Source of the DNA: Terriglobia bacterium
Lineage (GTDB): Bacteria; Acidobacteriota; Terriglobia; Terriglobales; Acidobacteriaceae
NCBI GenBank assembly: GCA_020073385.1
Contig: JAIQFH010000027.1
Location: forward strand, 29,107-93,106
DNA length: 64,000 nucleotides
Reading direction: 5' to 3'
Below, in pieces: positions 17,011 to 26,623 of this stretch (positions are counted from its first letter, which is position 1; each line of letters starts with the position of its first letter). Below the pieces are notes generated by a model. That model saw only the letters and a list, made by a program, of their open reading frames with translations, had not been told where the DNA came from and did no database searches. Position numbers and translations under genes: made by a program.

Positions 17011-18999
17011 ATGATTCGCTTTCTACAAACGTCTGGCCAAACCACGAAGTATATCCTCGGAGGCTTGTTGCTGATCATCTGCGCATCGATGGTCATCACG
17101 CTGATTCCCGGCGGGTTGGGAGGGGATGTTTTCGGCGGCGCACCCGGCAAGGGCATTGTCGCCAAAGTCGACGGCAACGAGATTTCCGCCGATGACGTGC
17201 GCACCACGGCCAAGCAGATGTTGCAGCAACAGATGCCGCAGGGAAACGCGGCCAACATGAGCATGCTGCTGCCTTTCTTTTCCCAGCGCGCCGCTGAGCA
17301 ACTGATTACCCGTCAGGCCATGCTAAGCGAAGCTACCCGAATGGGATTGCGCGTGAGCCCGGAAGAGGTAAAGGAAGAACTGCAGCATGGGCGCTACGCC
17401 GCGACCTTCTTCCCCGGCGGTAATTTCATCGGGGAACAGGAATACAACGATATGCTGACCCGGGCGAATCTGACGCCCGCAAAGTTCGAAGAGTCCGTCG
17501 GTCATGACCTTCTCCTGACCAAGCTTCAGGCTTTGATCTCAGGAACCGCCAGCGTGAGCGATTCCGAAATTCATGATCAGTTCGTCAAGCAGAATACGAA
17601 GGTCAAATTCGACTACGCCGTCTTGAAGCAGGACGACATCAAGAAAGGCCTGCACCCAACCGACAGCGAGTTGAAGGCCTACTATCAAAGCCATCTTTCC
17701 AGCTACGCGAACTCGATTCCGGAGAAACGCAAGATAAAGTATGCCGTCATCGACAGCAACAAGGTCGAGAGCGGTGTGACGGTCAGCCAAGATGAATTGC
17801 AGAGCTATTACCAGCAGCACCGGGATGCATACCGCGTGCCCGAGCAGGTGAAGGTCAGCCACATCCTGATCAAGACGCCTTTGCCCGGTGCAGACGGCAA
17901 GGTCGACGAAAAGGGCGTGGCCGAAGCGCAGCGCCGTGCCGAGGATTTGCTAAAGCAATTAAAGAGCGGCGCGAAGCTGGAAGACGTCGCGAAAAAATAT
18001 TCCGAGGATCCAGGCAGCGCGAAGGAAGGCGGATCGCTCGGTTGGATCGGGCGCGGACAGACCGTACCCGAATTCGAGAAAACTGCGTTCTCGCTCCCCA
18101 AGGGCCAGATCAGCGACCTGGTCAAGAGCAGCTACGGCTTCCATATCATCCGGGTGGATGACAAGCAGGATGCGCACATGAAGCCGCTGGACGAAGTGAA
18201 GTCTGACATCGAGCCCGCTCTCAAGCATCAGAAGGCGCAGCAACTGGCGCAGCGCCAGGCGGAGAGCCTGCTAAGGGACGCTCGCACCCAAGGCATGGAC
18301 GCGGCTGCCGCCAAGCAAAACATCCCGGTGATCAACTCCGACTTCTTTGCTCGCCGCGACATGCTACCCGGGCTGGGGCCATCCCCGCAATTCATGGAAG
18401 CCGTTTTTGCGGCGCAGGAAAAAGCGCCACCCGACCTAGCTTCGACCTCGCAGGGAACTGCGGTTTATGAGCTGCTAGCCATCAAGCCGCCGGCGACGCC
18501 GAGCTTCGAAGAAATCCGCACACGGGTTGAGGACGAATTCAAGACCGAGCAATCGCGGACTCTTCTGACGCAGAAGGCCCAGGAACTCTCCGATCGCGCC
18601 AAGTCTGCCCACGATTTGAAGAAGGCTGCCAAAGAGCTCGGGGCATCCATGAAGACCAGCGACCTTGTCCTGCCCGATGGTCAAGTCCCCGATGTGGGTT
18701 CCATGTCCGGCCAGGCTGCGGTGGCGTTCACCATGAAGCCCGGAGAGATCAGCGGACCGATCAGCAGCGGTACGGATGCAGCCGTGCTTCAAATTCTCGA
18801 AAATCAGCAACCCACCGATGCGGATTTTGCCGCCAAGCGCGATCAGATTCGCGATTCTCTGCTGCAGGGCAAGCAGCAGGAGCGTTTTGGGCTGTTCGTC
18901 TCGAACCTCGTCGATGAGATGACGAAGTCCGGCAAGATCAAGCGGAACCAGGAAGAGCTCAAAGCGCTCACCCGCGCCGGCAGCGAGTCCGGAATGTAG
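17011..18999 (+). CDS. PpiD/SurA-type peptidyl-prolyl cis-trans isomerase (membrane-anchored)
   Basis: About 662 residues. One N-terminal membrane anchor (YILGGLLLIICASMVITLIP, about residues 12-32) is followed by a SurA-N-like chaperone region. A parvulin domain lies at about 280-393 (VSHILIKTP, EGGSLGWIGRGQ, VKSSYGFHIIRV), and a second, degenerate parvulin-like region follows towards the C-terminus. The architecture is that of PpiD, a periplasmic chaperone helping exported and outer-membrane proteins fold. The malQ gene begins 9 bases after the stop, so the two are co-transcribed. The gene is longer than the common 620-residue PpiD but intact. Confidence 0.88.
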   Translation: MIRFLQTSGQTTKYILGGLLLIICASMVITLIPGGLGGDVFGGAPGKGIVAKVDGNEISADDVRTTAKQMLQQQMPQGNAANMSMLLPFFSQRAAEQLITRQAMLSEATRMGLRVSPEEVKEELQHGRYAATFFPGGNFIGEQEYNDMLTRANLTPAKFEESVGHDLLLTKLQALISGTASVSDSEIHDQFVKQNTKVKFDYAVLKQDDIKKGLHPTDSELKAYYQSHLSSYANSIPEKRKIKYAVIDSNKVESGVTVSQDELQSYYQQHRDAYRVPEQVKVSHILIKTPLPGADGKVDEKGVAEAQRRAEDLLKQLKSGAKLEDVAKKYSEDPGSAKEGGSLGWIGRGQTVPEFEKTAFSLPKGQISDLVKSSYGFHIIRVDDKQDAHMKPLDEVKSDIEPALKHQKAQQLAQRQAESLLRDARTQGMDAAAAKQNIPVINSDFFARRDMLPGLGPSPQFMEAVFAAQEKAPPDLASTSQGTAVYELLAIKPPATPSFEEIRTRVEDEFKTEQSRTLLTQKAQELSDRAKSAHDLKKAAKELGASMKTSDLVLPDGQVPDVGSMSGQAAVAFTMKPGEISGPISSGTDAAVLQILENQQPTDADFAAKRDQIRDSLLQGKQQERFGLFVSNLVDEMTKSGKIKRNQEELKALTRAGSESGM

Positions 19000-19008
19000 C
19001 GGCGGGTC

Positions 19009-20538
19009 ATGTCTTTTGCACGTGCCGCAGGCATCTTGCTGCATCCGACGTCGTTGCCTTCTCGCGGAGGAATCGGCGATCTTGGCCCGGCCGCGTATCG
19101 CTTCGTAGACTTTCTCACATCCGCACGTCAGGGTGTTTGGCAGGTCTTGCCTCTGGGGCCGGTGGGCTTCGGAAATTCGCCGTATTCGTCAACCTCGGCG
19201 TTTGCGGGAAATCCGCTCCTGATCAGCCTCGAACGCCTGGCCGACCATGGCTGGATCGACCACGAAGAGCTTGATGCGCTTCCGCCTGCCTCCGGTTCCG
19301 TCGAATACGATCACGTCTTCGCGCAAAAGCTCCCGCTCCTGTTTGAAGCGGCGCATCGTTTCCTGAAATCGGCTTCCCATGAAGCTCTTGGCCGTTTCGA
19401 AGCTTTTCGCGCCGGGAACGCCTGGTGGCTCAATGATTTCGTTCTCTTCGACGCGCTGCGCGCACGCCACAAGCTCGAGCCCTGGAATCGATGGCAACGG
19501 GAACTAGCTTCTCGCGAAACAGCGGCTCTGGAAAAGGCCGCCGAGGAACTCGCGGACGACCTTCGCGTGCGCAGCGCCTTGCAGTTCGCGTTCGATGAGC
19601 AGTGGCGCGCACTGCGTCAATATTGTGCGGAGCGTGCCATCCGCATCGTGGGCGATGTTGCCATCTTCGTGAACCACGATAGTGCCGATGTCTGGACTCA
19701 TCCCGAACTCTTTCGCCTGGATCACAACCTCGAGCCAGAGGTAGTGGCGGGAGTCCCTCCCGATTTTTTCAGCAAGACCGGCCAGCGCTGGGGAAATCCT
19801 TTGTATCACTGGGACGTGATGAAGCAGCGCGGCTATCAATGGTGGATACAGCGCCTGCGCTGGGCCACGCAGCATTGCGACTACATCCGCCTCGATCACT
19901 TCCGTGGCTTCGATCAGTTCTGGGAGATTCCCGCGGCCGATCCGACTGCCGTGAACGGCCGCTGGGTCGATGGTCCTCGCGACGATTTATTTCTCAAGCT
20001 GCGTGAGGCCTTGGGTGGCCTGCCCTTCTTCGCCGAGGACCTGGGCTACATCACGCCCGAAGTGCATGCTTTGCGGGACCGGTTGCAGATTCCCGGGATG
20101 TCCGTCCTGCAATTTGGTTTCGGCGACGAAGGCGCGCACATGTATCTGCCGCATCGCGCGGCGGGCAAGGTCATCTACACCGGAACGCACGACAATGACA
20201 CCGTGGTCGGCTGGTGGCACTCGGGAGCCGCCGAGTACGAACGCCGCAACGCCGAAGCCTATCTTGGGCGCTGCGAAGATGGCATTCACTGGGCTTTCAT
20301 TCGCGCGGCTCAAGGTTCGCCAGGCTGCCTCAGCGTGGTTCCACTGCAGGACGTTCTCGGACTCGGCAGCGAAGCCCGCATGAATACTCCCAGTCTTTAC
20401 GGCGGCAACTGGCGCTGGCGCCTCCGCGAGAACCAACTGAATGGGGACATTTCATCAAAGATGGCGTTGCTGGCCGAAGTGAGCGACCGTCTCCCGAAAC
20501 CCTTCGCGGATCGCTCGAACGATAAGTTCTTCGCGTAA
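19009..20538 (+). CDS. malQ: 4-alpha-glucanotransferase (amylomaltase, GH77)
   Basis: About 509 residues, the usual length for bacterial amylomaltase, which transfers alpha-1,4-glucan segments between maltodextrins in the cytoplasm. The catalytic residues are visible: nucleophile Asp296 in IRLDHFRGF, acid/base Glu343 in FFAEDLGYITPEV, and Asp395 in THDNDTVVGWW. The N-terminus GILLHPTSLPSRGGIGDLG is also typical. It follows the isomerase gene by 9 bases. No other glycogen or maltose genes are near. Confidence 0.95.
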   Translation: MSFARAAGILLHPTSLPSRGGIGDLGPAAYRFVDFLTSARQGVWQVLPLGPVGFGNSPYSSTSAFAGNPLLISLERLADHGWIDHEELDALPPASGSVEYDHVFAQKLPLLFEAAHRFLKSASHEALGRFEAFRAGNAWWLNDFVLFDALRARHKLEPWNRWQRELASRETAALEKAAEELADDLRVRSALQFAFDEQWRALRQYCAERAIRIVGDVAIFVNHDSADVWTHPELFRLDHNLEPEVVAGVPPDFFSKTGQRWGNPLYHWDVMKQRGYQWWIQRLRWATQHCDYIRLDHFRGFDQFWEIPAADPTAVNGRWVDGPRDDLFLKLREALGGLPFFAEDLGYITPEVHALRDRLQIPGMSVLQFGFGDEGAHMYLPHRAAGKVIYTGTHDNDTVVGWWHSGAAEYERRNAEAYLGRCEDGIHWAFIRAAQGSPGCLSVVPLQDVLGLGSEARMNTPSLYGGNWRWRLRENQLNGDISSKMALLAEVSDRLPKPFADRSNDKFFA

Positions 20539-20664
20539 TCATTCGGCCTGGGACTAAGGGCCAACGACTAACCACGAGCGACCAACGGCGATTCCTCTGT
20601 GAATAGATTGTTACAACGTCGCGCTCTCGGCGCAGATCGTGTATAGAACTTACGGAGCCTCTTT

Positions 20665-22056
20665 GTGAGCGAAGCCATCATCGAAGCCGTCGCGGTCGAG
20701 AAGTCCTATCCGCAGCCCGACGGCACGCGCATCCAGGTTGTCGGAACGACCAATCTCGCCGTCGAGACCGGCAAAATCGTCGCGCTGCTCGGCCCCTCCG
20801 GATGCGGAAAGTCCACGCTGCTGCGCATTCTGACTGGTCTCTCCCAGCCATCATCGGGAACGCTCCTCTGGCACGGCAAGCCGCTGGACGGGCAGGCCCC
20901 GAATGTCGCCATCGTCTTTCAGAGTTTCGCTTTGTTCCCATGGCTGACGGTGATCCAGAATGTCGAAGCGCCGCTCGAAGCCAAGGGAGTCCCCGAGGTT
21001 GAACGCCGGAAACGTGCCCTGCGCGCGCTCGATACGGTTGGTCTTGATGGCTTCGAAACCGCCTATCCGAAAGAGCTCTCCGGAGGCATGAAGCAGCGCG
21101 TGGGATTCGCGCGCGCCCTCGTCGTCGAGCCCGAAGTTCTTTTCATGGATGAGCCATTCTCGGCCCTCGACGTTCTGACCGCCGAGAACCTGCGCAATGA
21201 ACTTCTGGAACTCTGGCTCAGCAAGAAGATGCCCACCAGTGCCATCTTCATCGTGACGCACAACATTGAAGAGGCCGTCATGCTGGCGGATCGCGTGATG
21301 GTCCTGGGCAGGAATCCGGCCCGCGTTCGCTCCGACTTCAATGTTCGCCTGAAGCATCCCCGTGACCGCAAGTCGGCGCGATTCGTCGAACTCGTTGACT
21401 ACATTTACAAAGTCATGACCGAGCCGGATACGGAGCACACGCTGCCCGACGCAGAAACGACTGCCGAAATCATCCTGCCCACCGGAGGCCTGGCCAAGGA
21501 TACATTCAAGAAGCAGGAAGCCCCGATCCGCACCGCGCGATACCAGATGCTGCCGCACGCCCGCGTCGGCGGCATTGCGGGACTGTTGGAATTACTTCGC
21601 GATCGCGGAGGCCGCGAAGATCTGTTCCGCCTATCCGAGGAACTGGTGATGGACGTCGAAGACCTGCTGCCGATTCTCGAGGCCGGTGTACTGCTTGGAT
21701 TCGCTCTTCTGAAGGAAGGCGATGTCCAGATCACGCCTAAAGGTATCGAATTCGCCGATGCCGACATTCAACGCCGCAAGGTGCTCTTCCGTGAAGCGGC
21801 GCTTGAGCACATCACCATCCTCAAGCAGATCGACAGCATCCTCAAGCGCAAGGCCGATCATTCCATCAACGACGAATTCTTTCACGATATCCTCGACGAA
21901 CATTTCGCCGAGGACGAAGTACAGCGCCAGTTCGAGACTGCGCTGAACTGGGGCCGCTACGCCGAAATCTTCGACTATGACCGCGAGAAGAACCTGTTGA
22001 TCCAGACCGAACCGCCGCCCACCCCAGACGCGCCAGTGACCACCGCCGCGCCTTAG
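20665..22056 (+). CDS. ABC transporter ATPase, NitT/TauT family, with C-terminal AAA-associated domain
   Basis: About 463 residues. An ABC ATPase domain fills residues 1-260, with Walker A LLGPSGCGKSTLL near 42, signature LSGGMKQRVGFARAL near 138, Walker B LFMDEPFSALD near 161 and the H-loop VTHN near 199. A second domain (about 290-440) matches the pattern of the AAA-associated regulatory domain found on some nitrate/sulfonate/taurine-type ATPases. The start is GTG at 20665, with GGAG 8 bases upstream. The double permease follows after about 140 bases. No substrate-binding protein is nearby, so the substrate is unknown. The extra domain may sense a metabolite. Confidence 0.88.
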   Translation: MSEAIIEAVAVEKSYPQPDGTRIQVVGTTNLAVETGKIVALLGPSGCGKSTLLRILTGLSQPSSGTLLWHGKPLDGQAPNVAIVFQSFALFPWLTVIQNVEAPLEAKGVPEVERRKRALRALDTVGLDGFETAYPKELSGGMKQRVGFARALVVEPEVLFMDEPFSALDVLTAENLRNELLELWLSKKMPTSAIFIVTHNIEEAVMLADRVMVLGRNPARVRSDFNVRLKHPRDRKSARFVELVDYIYKVMTEPDTEHTLPDAETTAEIILPTGGLAKDTFKKQEAPIRTARYQMLPHARVGGIAGLLELLRDRGGREDLFRLSEELVMDVEDLLPILEAGVLLGFALLKEGDVQITPKGIEFADADIQRRKVLFREAALEHITILKQIDSILKRKADHSINDEFFHDILDEHFAEDEVQRQFETALNWGRYAEIFDYDREKNLLIQTEPPPTPDAPVTTAAP

Positions 22057-22195
22057 TGGGACATAAGGGAAAGCGCCGAAGATATATAGGAGTTTCTCAG
22101 CGCCCTCTGCGGCCCTCAGCGATCTCAGCGTTTTAAGGTTTTTGCCCCGAAGTTGCATAGCGCTCGATGTTGAAAGCTCAAACCGAAGAAAGCAC

Positions 22196-23947
22196 ATGAA
22201 GAAGAGCATCAGCCCGCGAGGATTCTCGGCCTACCGCCTCTGGACGCAACTGCCTCGCCTCGAGATCTCCTTCCTTCCTGATCTGCTGATGTTCGCGGCT
22301 GCCATGGCTCTGTTCTACGGCGTGCTCGAGGTCGGCCGCGCCTGGTTCGGCCCGTTCACGCCCGAAGTAGAAATTTCGCACAGCCTCTGGGCGTTGCCCG
22401 CCTACGCGGGATATTCTCTACTCCGCATCGCGATTGCCTACATCCTCAGCCTCGCTTTCACTCTCGTCTACGGGTACATCGCCGCCTACAATCCCAAGGC
22501 TGAGCGCTTCATGATTCCACTGCTCGATGTGCTGCAGTCGATCCCCGTACTCAGCTTTCTGCCGGGCGTCATGCTGGCGATGGTGGCGCTGTTCCCGGGC
22601 CGGCAGCTAGGAGTCGAAGCCGGAGCCATCCTTCTGATCTTCACCGGCCAGGTCTGGAACATGGCGTTCAGCTTCTACGCCTCGCTCAAGAGCATTCCGA
22701 AGGACATGCGCGAAGCCGCAACTATTTATCGCTTCAGCTGGTGGCAGCGCTTCGTTGAGATGGAATTGCCATTTGCTGCGATCGGGCTGGTGTGGAATTC
22801 GATGATGTCCGTTGCCGGCGGATGGTTCTTTCTCATGGCCTGCGAAATGTTTGTGCTCGGCTCGCGCGACTTTCGCCTGCCGGGCTTGGGATCGTATCTC
22901 CAGACCGCGGCTAGCGCCGGCGACACGCGTTCGATTCTGTGGGGCATCGCCACCATGGTTGCGGTGATTGTGCTGCTCGATCAACTGGTCTGGCGACCGG
23001 TCATCGCATGGGCCGAGAAATTCAAGGTCGAGCAGGTCGAGAGTACCGACACTCCACGCTCCTGGGTGCTCAATCTGTTCCGCCATTCCCCCGGTCTGCA
23101 AAGGATTCGCAATCGCACCGTACAGCCGCTCCGCGAAAAGCTCATACTGTTCTTTGCGAGAGAACGCAAGACGGACGAAGTGACGCAAGCGAGTCCATGG
23201 AAGCTGTGGCTCACACGCGCGCTGGCAGTTGCACTACTGGCCGGCATGGGCTACGCAATTGTCCGCGTGGCCATGCTGCTCAGCGGCTTGCATAAGGCCG
23301 ATCTCCAGGAAGCCGGTCTCGGCTTGCTCGCGACCTTCTTCCGCGTGAACCTCGCTCTTCTGTTGGGTGCGCTGTGGACGATTCCGGTTGGAGTTGCGAT
23401 CGGCTTCAATCCCCGCATGGCGCGCATCGCCCAGCCGCTTGCGCAGATTGCTGCTTCCGTCCCGGCGACCGCGCTTTTTCCCGTCGTGCTCCTTCTGTTG
23501 ATCCGTGTAGGAGGAGGGCTTGGCTTAGGCTCCATCGCTCTTCTATTATTAGGAACGCAGTGGTACATCCTGTTTAACGTCATCGCTGGTGCTATCGCGA
23601 TCCCGACGGACCTGAAGGAGTGCTGCTCGGTTTTCCGCCTCGAAGGGATCGAGCGCTGGAAAAAGCTGATCTTGCCAGGCATCTTCCCCTACCTGGTGAC
23701 TGGCTTGGTGACGGCATCGGGCGGCGCATGGAATGCGAGCATCGTAGCCGAGTACTTCCACTTCAAAGGCCACATCTACACCACCACCGGCCTGGGCGCC
23801 ACCATCAGTCAGGCCACCGACAACGGCAACTTCGATCTGCTCCTCGCTGCCACCATCTTGATGGCTGCCACGGTAGTGACGGTCAATCGCCTCGTATGGC
23901 GCAGGCTCTACGCGCTAGCCGAGACGCGTTACCGCCTCGAAAGCTGA
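22196..23947 (+). CDS. Fused double ABC transporter permease (two BPD_transp_1 domains)
   Basis: About 583 residues and about 12 membrane segments. Two binding-protein-dependent permease domains are joined in one chain. Each carries an EAA-type loop that would contact the ATPase: SIPKDMREAATIYRFSWWQR in the first half and IPTDLKECCSVFRLEGIERW in the second. This gives one full membrane channel for the ATPase at 20665. ATG 22196 is chosen over an upstream TTG (22142) because the latter adds only non-family residues. The spacer before it (22089-22135) holds a CTCAGCG-rich repeat. Lacking an adjacent binding protein, it may use an unlinked one. Confidence 0.85.
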   Translation: MKKSISPRGFSAYRLWTQLPRLEISFLPDLLMFAAAMALFYGVLEVGRAWFGPFTPEVEISHSLWALPAYAGYSLLRIAIAYILSLAFTLVYGYIAAYNPKAERFMIPLLDVLQSIPVLSFLPGVMLAMVALFPGRQLGVEAGAILLIFTGQVWNMAFSFYASLKSIPKDMREAATIYRFSWWQRFVEMELPFAAIGLVWNSMMSVAGGWFFLMACEMFVLGSRDFRLPGLGSYLQTAASAGDTRSILWGIATMVAVIVLLDQLVWRPVIAWAEKFKVEQVESTDTPRSWVLNLFRHSPGLQRIRNRTVQPLREKLILFFARERKTDEVTQASPWKLWLTRALAVALLAGMGYAIVRVAMLLSGLHKADLQEAGLGLLATFFRVNLALLLGALWTIPVGVAIGFNPRMARIAQPLAQIAASVPATALFPVVLLLLIRVGGGLGLGSIALLLLGTQWYILFNVIAGAIAIPTDLKECCSVFRLEGIERWKKLILPGIFPYLVTGLVTASGGAWNASIVAEYFHFKGHIYTTTGLGATISQATDNGNFDLLLAATILMAATVVTVNRLVWRRLYALAETRYRLES

Positions 23948-24003
23948 CAAGGTTGTTCTGTCTGAATCATCTCTGGTTACCCCAGTCATCACTCGAAGTG
24001 AGT

Positions 24004-24037
24004 TTTCCTTCGTGTTACTCCGTGTCCTTCGTGGTTC
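24004..24037. repeat. Dispersed repeat, CCTTCGTGGTT family
   Basis: TTCCTTCGTGTTACTCCGTGTCCTTCGTGGTT is another copy of the family seen at 6793 and 8637. It lies between the permease and acyltransferase genes. Confidence 0.6.
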
Positions 24038-24107
24038 CCGTTCTTATTTCATCAGAATTTAACTTGCTCTTCATACCTGCGAAACGCGCTTTCGATATGG
24101 ATATACC

Positions 24108-25910
24108 ATGCCATCAAACCAGCTGCAGAGAGGTGAGACCCAGGGGAGAGTGCTCTCCCGCGTCGCGCAATTTCGCGGCCTAGCCGGAAAGTGGACTCCG
24201 GCCACCAAAGTCAGAGATCTATACCGCCGCGTACAGCATTCGCCGCAGGGCTTTCGTCTGGAGAATTTGCTCGCCGAGATGAGGATCGAACTGCAGATCC
24301 ACTCTGCTGATCGCGCCCGCATTCCTGCCACTGGGCCGGTGGTCGTTGTGGCCAATCATCCGTACGGGGTGCTCGATGGGGCGCTACTGACTGTCCTTCT
24401 TACTGGTGTTCGCCCCGACGTGAAGATTCTCACCAATTCCATCCTCGGAGACATCCCTGAGCTGCAGCAGAACTGTATTTTCGTCGATTCTTTCCAGACC
24501 GATCGCTCCGGCGAGTCCAACCGCAAGGCGATCCGCGAAGCACTGGCCTGGCTGGAGCGGGGAGGTATGCTGGCCATTTTTCCCGCAGGCGAAGTATCCC
24601 AGTGGCACACGCCGGCCGCACTCCTGGCCGATCCACAGTGGAGCGATACGGCGGTGCGCCTCATCCGCCGCACCGGTGCCACGGCGCTGCCGGTCTATTT
24701 CCGCGGACACAATGGCGTCGGATTCCAGTTGCTGGGCATGATTCATCCCAAGCTGCGCACCGCCTTTCTTCTGCAGGAATTTCTGAAGCAGGAAGGCAAG
24801 AACGTGGAAGTGCGCGTGGGAAGCCCGGTTCCAGCCGGCGCGCTCAAAGCAGCGGGCAGCGACCGCGAAGCCATGGAGTATCTCCGCTGGCGTACGTATT
24901 TGCTGGCCCGGCGGAGAAAAGCCGAGATATCGTGGCCCCTGGCGCTGCGCTCCAAGCTGGTCTCCAGCATTCGGGAACCGATTGCTGCACCGATTCGCGA
25001 AGACTTACTGGCCGCGGAGATCCAGACATTGTCCGGTGACCGTTGCCTTGCCGAGAATGCGGAATTCTCTGTGCACCTGGGAATGGCAGGCGAAATCCCC
25101 CAACTCCTTCTCGAAATCGGACGTCTGCGCGAGGTGACCTTTCGCCGCGCGGGGGAGGGTACCGGCCGAAGCCGCGACCTCGACTCCTTCGACGATTATT
25201 ACTGGCATGTCTTGCTCTGGAATAAGTCGAAGCGTGAACTGGTTGGAGCTTATCGCGCCGGCAACACGGCGGAAATCATTGCCGAGCGCGGCATCCATGG
25301 ACTCTACACCAGCAGTCTGTTCCGCTACGATCGCCGGCTGTTCGAGAAAATCGGCCCCGCTCTCGAGTTAGGACGTTCCTTCGTGCGTCCCGAGTACCAG
25401 CGCCAATATGCTCCGCTGCTTTTGTTGTGGAAGGGAATTGCCCGCCTGATCGCGACGCATCCCGAGATACCGATCCTCTTCGGAGCGGTCAGCATCAGCA
25501 ACGACTACAACAAGGCCTCCCGCGAGATGATCTACCGCTTTTTCCAGTCACGCATGCAAGACGACAGCCTGGCAGGTTTGATCGAACCGCGCCGTCCATT
25601 CCGTCCCGGGTTATTGCATCGCTGGGATTGCCGTGCGATGTGCCGCGCTCTGCGCGACCTCGACGAACTCTCCGAGCCCATCACCGACGTGGAAGCCGAC
25701 GGCAAAGGTCTCCCCATTCTTCTGCGGCAGTATGCCAAGATCGGCGGCAAACTCCTCGGCTTCAATGTCGACAGCAAATTCTCAAACGTACTAGACGGCC
25801 TGGTAGTAGTGGATCTGCGCCAAACCGATCCTGCCGTGCTCGACCGCTACATGGGACGCGACGCCGCACGAGCGTTCAGAAATATGCACGCCGCCAGCAA
25901 ATTAAGATGA
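24108..25910 (+). CDS. OlsF-like bifunctional acyltransferase (PlsC-type + GNAT/OlsB-type)
   Basis: About 600 residues in two halves. The N-terminal half has a lysophospholipid acyltransferase core with NHPYGVLDG near residue 83 and FPAGEVSQW further on. The C-terminal half (about 310-560) resembles the hemolysin-like GNAT acyltransferase OlsB, with VGAYRAGNT, SLFRYD, LELGRSFVRPEYQ and FGAVSISNDYN. OlsF proteins make ornithine lipids: the C-terminal half N-acylates ornithine and the N-terminal half adds the second chain. By this match the cell probably makes ornithine or other aminolipids. Start ATG 24108 has no strong Shine-Dalgarno site. The gene stands alone and is followed by hairpins at 25914-25950. 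Confidence 0.8.
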   Translation: MPSNQLQRGETQGRVLSRVAQFRGLAGKWTPATKVRDLYRRVQHSPQGFRLENLLAEMRIELQIHSADRARIPATGPVVVVANHPYGVLDGALLTVLLTGVRPDVKILTNSILGDIPELQQNCIFVDSFQTDRSGESNRKAIREALAWLERGGMLAIFPAGEVSQWHTPAALLADPQWSDTAVRLIRRTGATALPVYFRGHNGVGFQLLGMIHPKLRTAFLLQEFLKQEGKNVEVRVGSPVPAGALKAAGSDREAMEYLRWRTYLLARRRKAEISWPLALRSKLVSSIREPIAAPIREDLLAAEIQTLSGDRCLAENAEFSVHLGMAGEIPQLLLEIGRLREVTFRRAGEGTGRSRDLDSFDDYYWHVLLWNKSKRELVGAYRAGNTAEIIAERGIHGLYTSSLFRYDRRLFEKIGPALELGRSFVRPEYQRQYAPLLLLWKGIARLIATHPEIPILFGAVSISNDYNKASREMIYRFFQSRMQDDSLAGLIEPRRPFRPGLLHRWDCRAMCRALRDLDELSEPITDVEADGKGLPILLRQYAKIGGKLLGFNVDSKFSNVLDGLVVVDLRQTDPAVLDRYMGRDAARAFRNMHAASKLR

Positions 25911-25913
25911 ACT

Positions 25914-25950
25914 GGGTGCCCCACTTCTGGCCGACTTTGCCAGATGTGGG
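25914..25950. terminator. Hairpin after the acyltransferase gene
   Basis: CCCACTTCTGGC ... GCCAGATGTGGG forms a stem with one mismatch directly after the stop at 25910. There is no T-tract, so it is either a terminator aided by Rho or a dispersed GGTGCCCCA-type repeat. Confidence 0.4.
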
Positions 25951-26040
25951 AGCTTTGACAAAGCGAACTCAAAGGTGCGAAAAGAAAAGGCCCAGCGAGT
26001 GCTTGAATCATCCGAGCCGCGAAGCGGCACAAGAATAAAG

Positions 26041-26060
26041 CCCATGGCGTAAGCCATGGG
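26041..26060. repeat. Short perfect hairpin CCCATGGC-GTAA-GCCATGGG
   Basis: An 8-bp perfect stem with a 4-base loop lies in the spacer between the + strand acyltransferase gene and the minus-strand hemerythrin gene. It may be a terminator stem or a small repeat. Confidence 0.4.
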
Positions 26061-26134
26061 ACCCCCTGCGAGAAAATAGCTAAGAGCTCCGGGACGAGCG
26101 AAAGAAACGCTGGCTAGCTCAACACCCACCGAAC

Positions 26135-26620
26135 CTACGTTGATTTCGGTCTCTTCGCCGGCAGAATACAAGCCTGCTCCGCCTCCCGCAGCACCCGCTC
26201 CAGCTCCTGTCCCATCACCGCGAGTTCCCCCTCGCTTATCAATTCCTGCAACCGCTCAAACAACTGCCGCTCCTCCTTCCGAATGTGCGCCGTACGCCCC
26301 TGCGCGAACTCCGCTATCTCCCCACCAGACAAGCCCTGCGCCCCCGCCTTCGCGAATCGTTCCCGCAGCCACTCGTGCTCCGAAAGCAATTCCTCCACTA
26401 AGAGATTCAATTCCGGGAACGCCCGTGCCGCCGGGAACACGAACTGTTCTTCCGCCGCAAAGTGAATGCGAACTTCGGCGCGAAAATGTTGTGCGATTTC
26501 CGCCTGCCACGCGGCCAAGTCCGACTCGGGAATCGGCGACGCCCGGTCAATTCGCACGCACAGTGCAAGCGCATGCTGATGTTGCCGTGAAAGCGGAACC
26601 AGATTCTTATCGCGCAGCAT
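26135..26620 (-). CDS. Hemerythrin-domain protein
   Basis: About 161 residues. The helical HHE-type domain shows the expected metal ligands in order: H in SRQHQHALAL, H and E in IHFAAEEQFVF, H in SEHEWLRER and H/E in HIRKEERQLFERL. Such proteins bind a di-iron centre and sense or carry oxygen, or respond to nitric oxide and iron. It starts 4 bases after the HAD phosphatase gene ends on the same strand, so they form an operon. Its partner or signal is unknown. Confidence 0.82.
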   Translation of the reverse strand: MLRDKNLVPLSRQHQHALALCVRIDRASPIPESDLAAWQAEIAQHFRAEVRIHFAAEEQFVFPAARAFPELNLLVEELLSEHEWLRERFAKAGAQGLSGGEIAEFAQGRTAHIRKEERQLFERLQELISEGELAVMGQELERVLREAEQACILPAKRPKST

Positions 26621-26623
26621 ATT

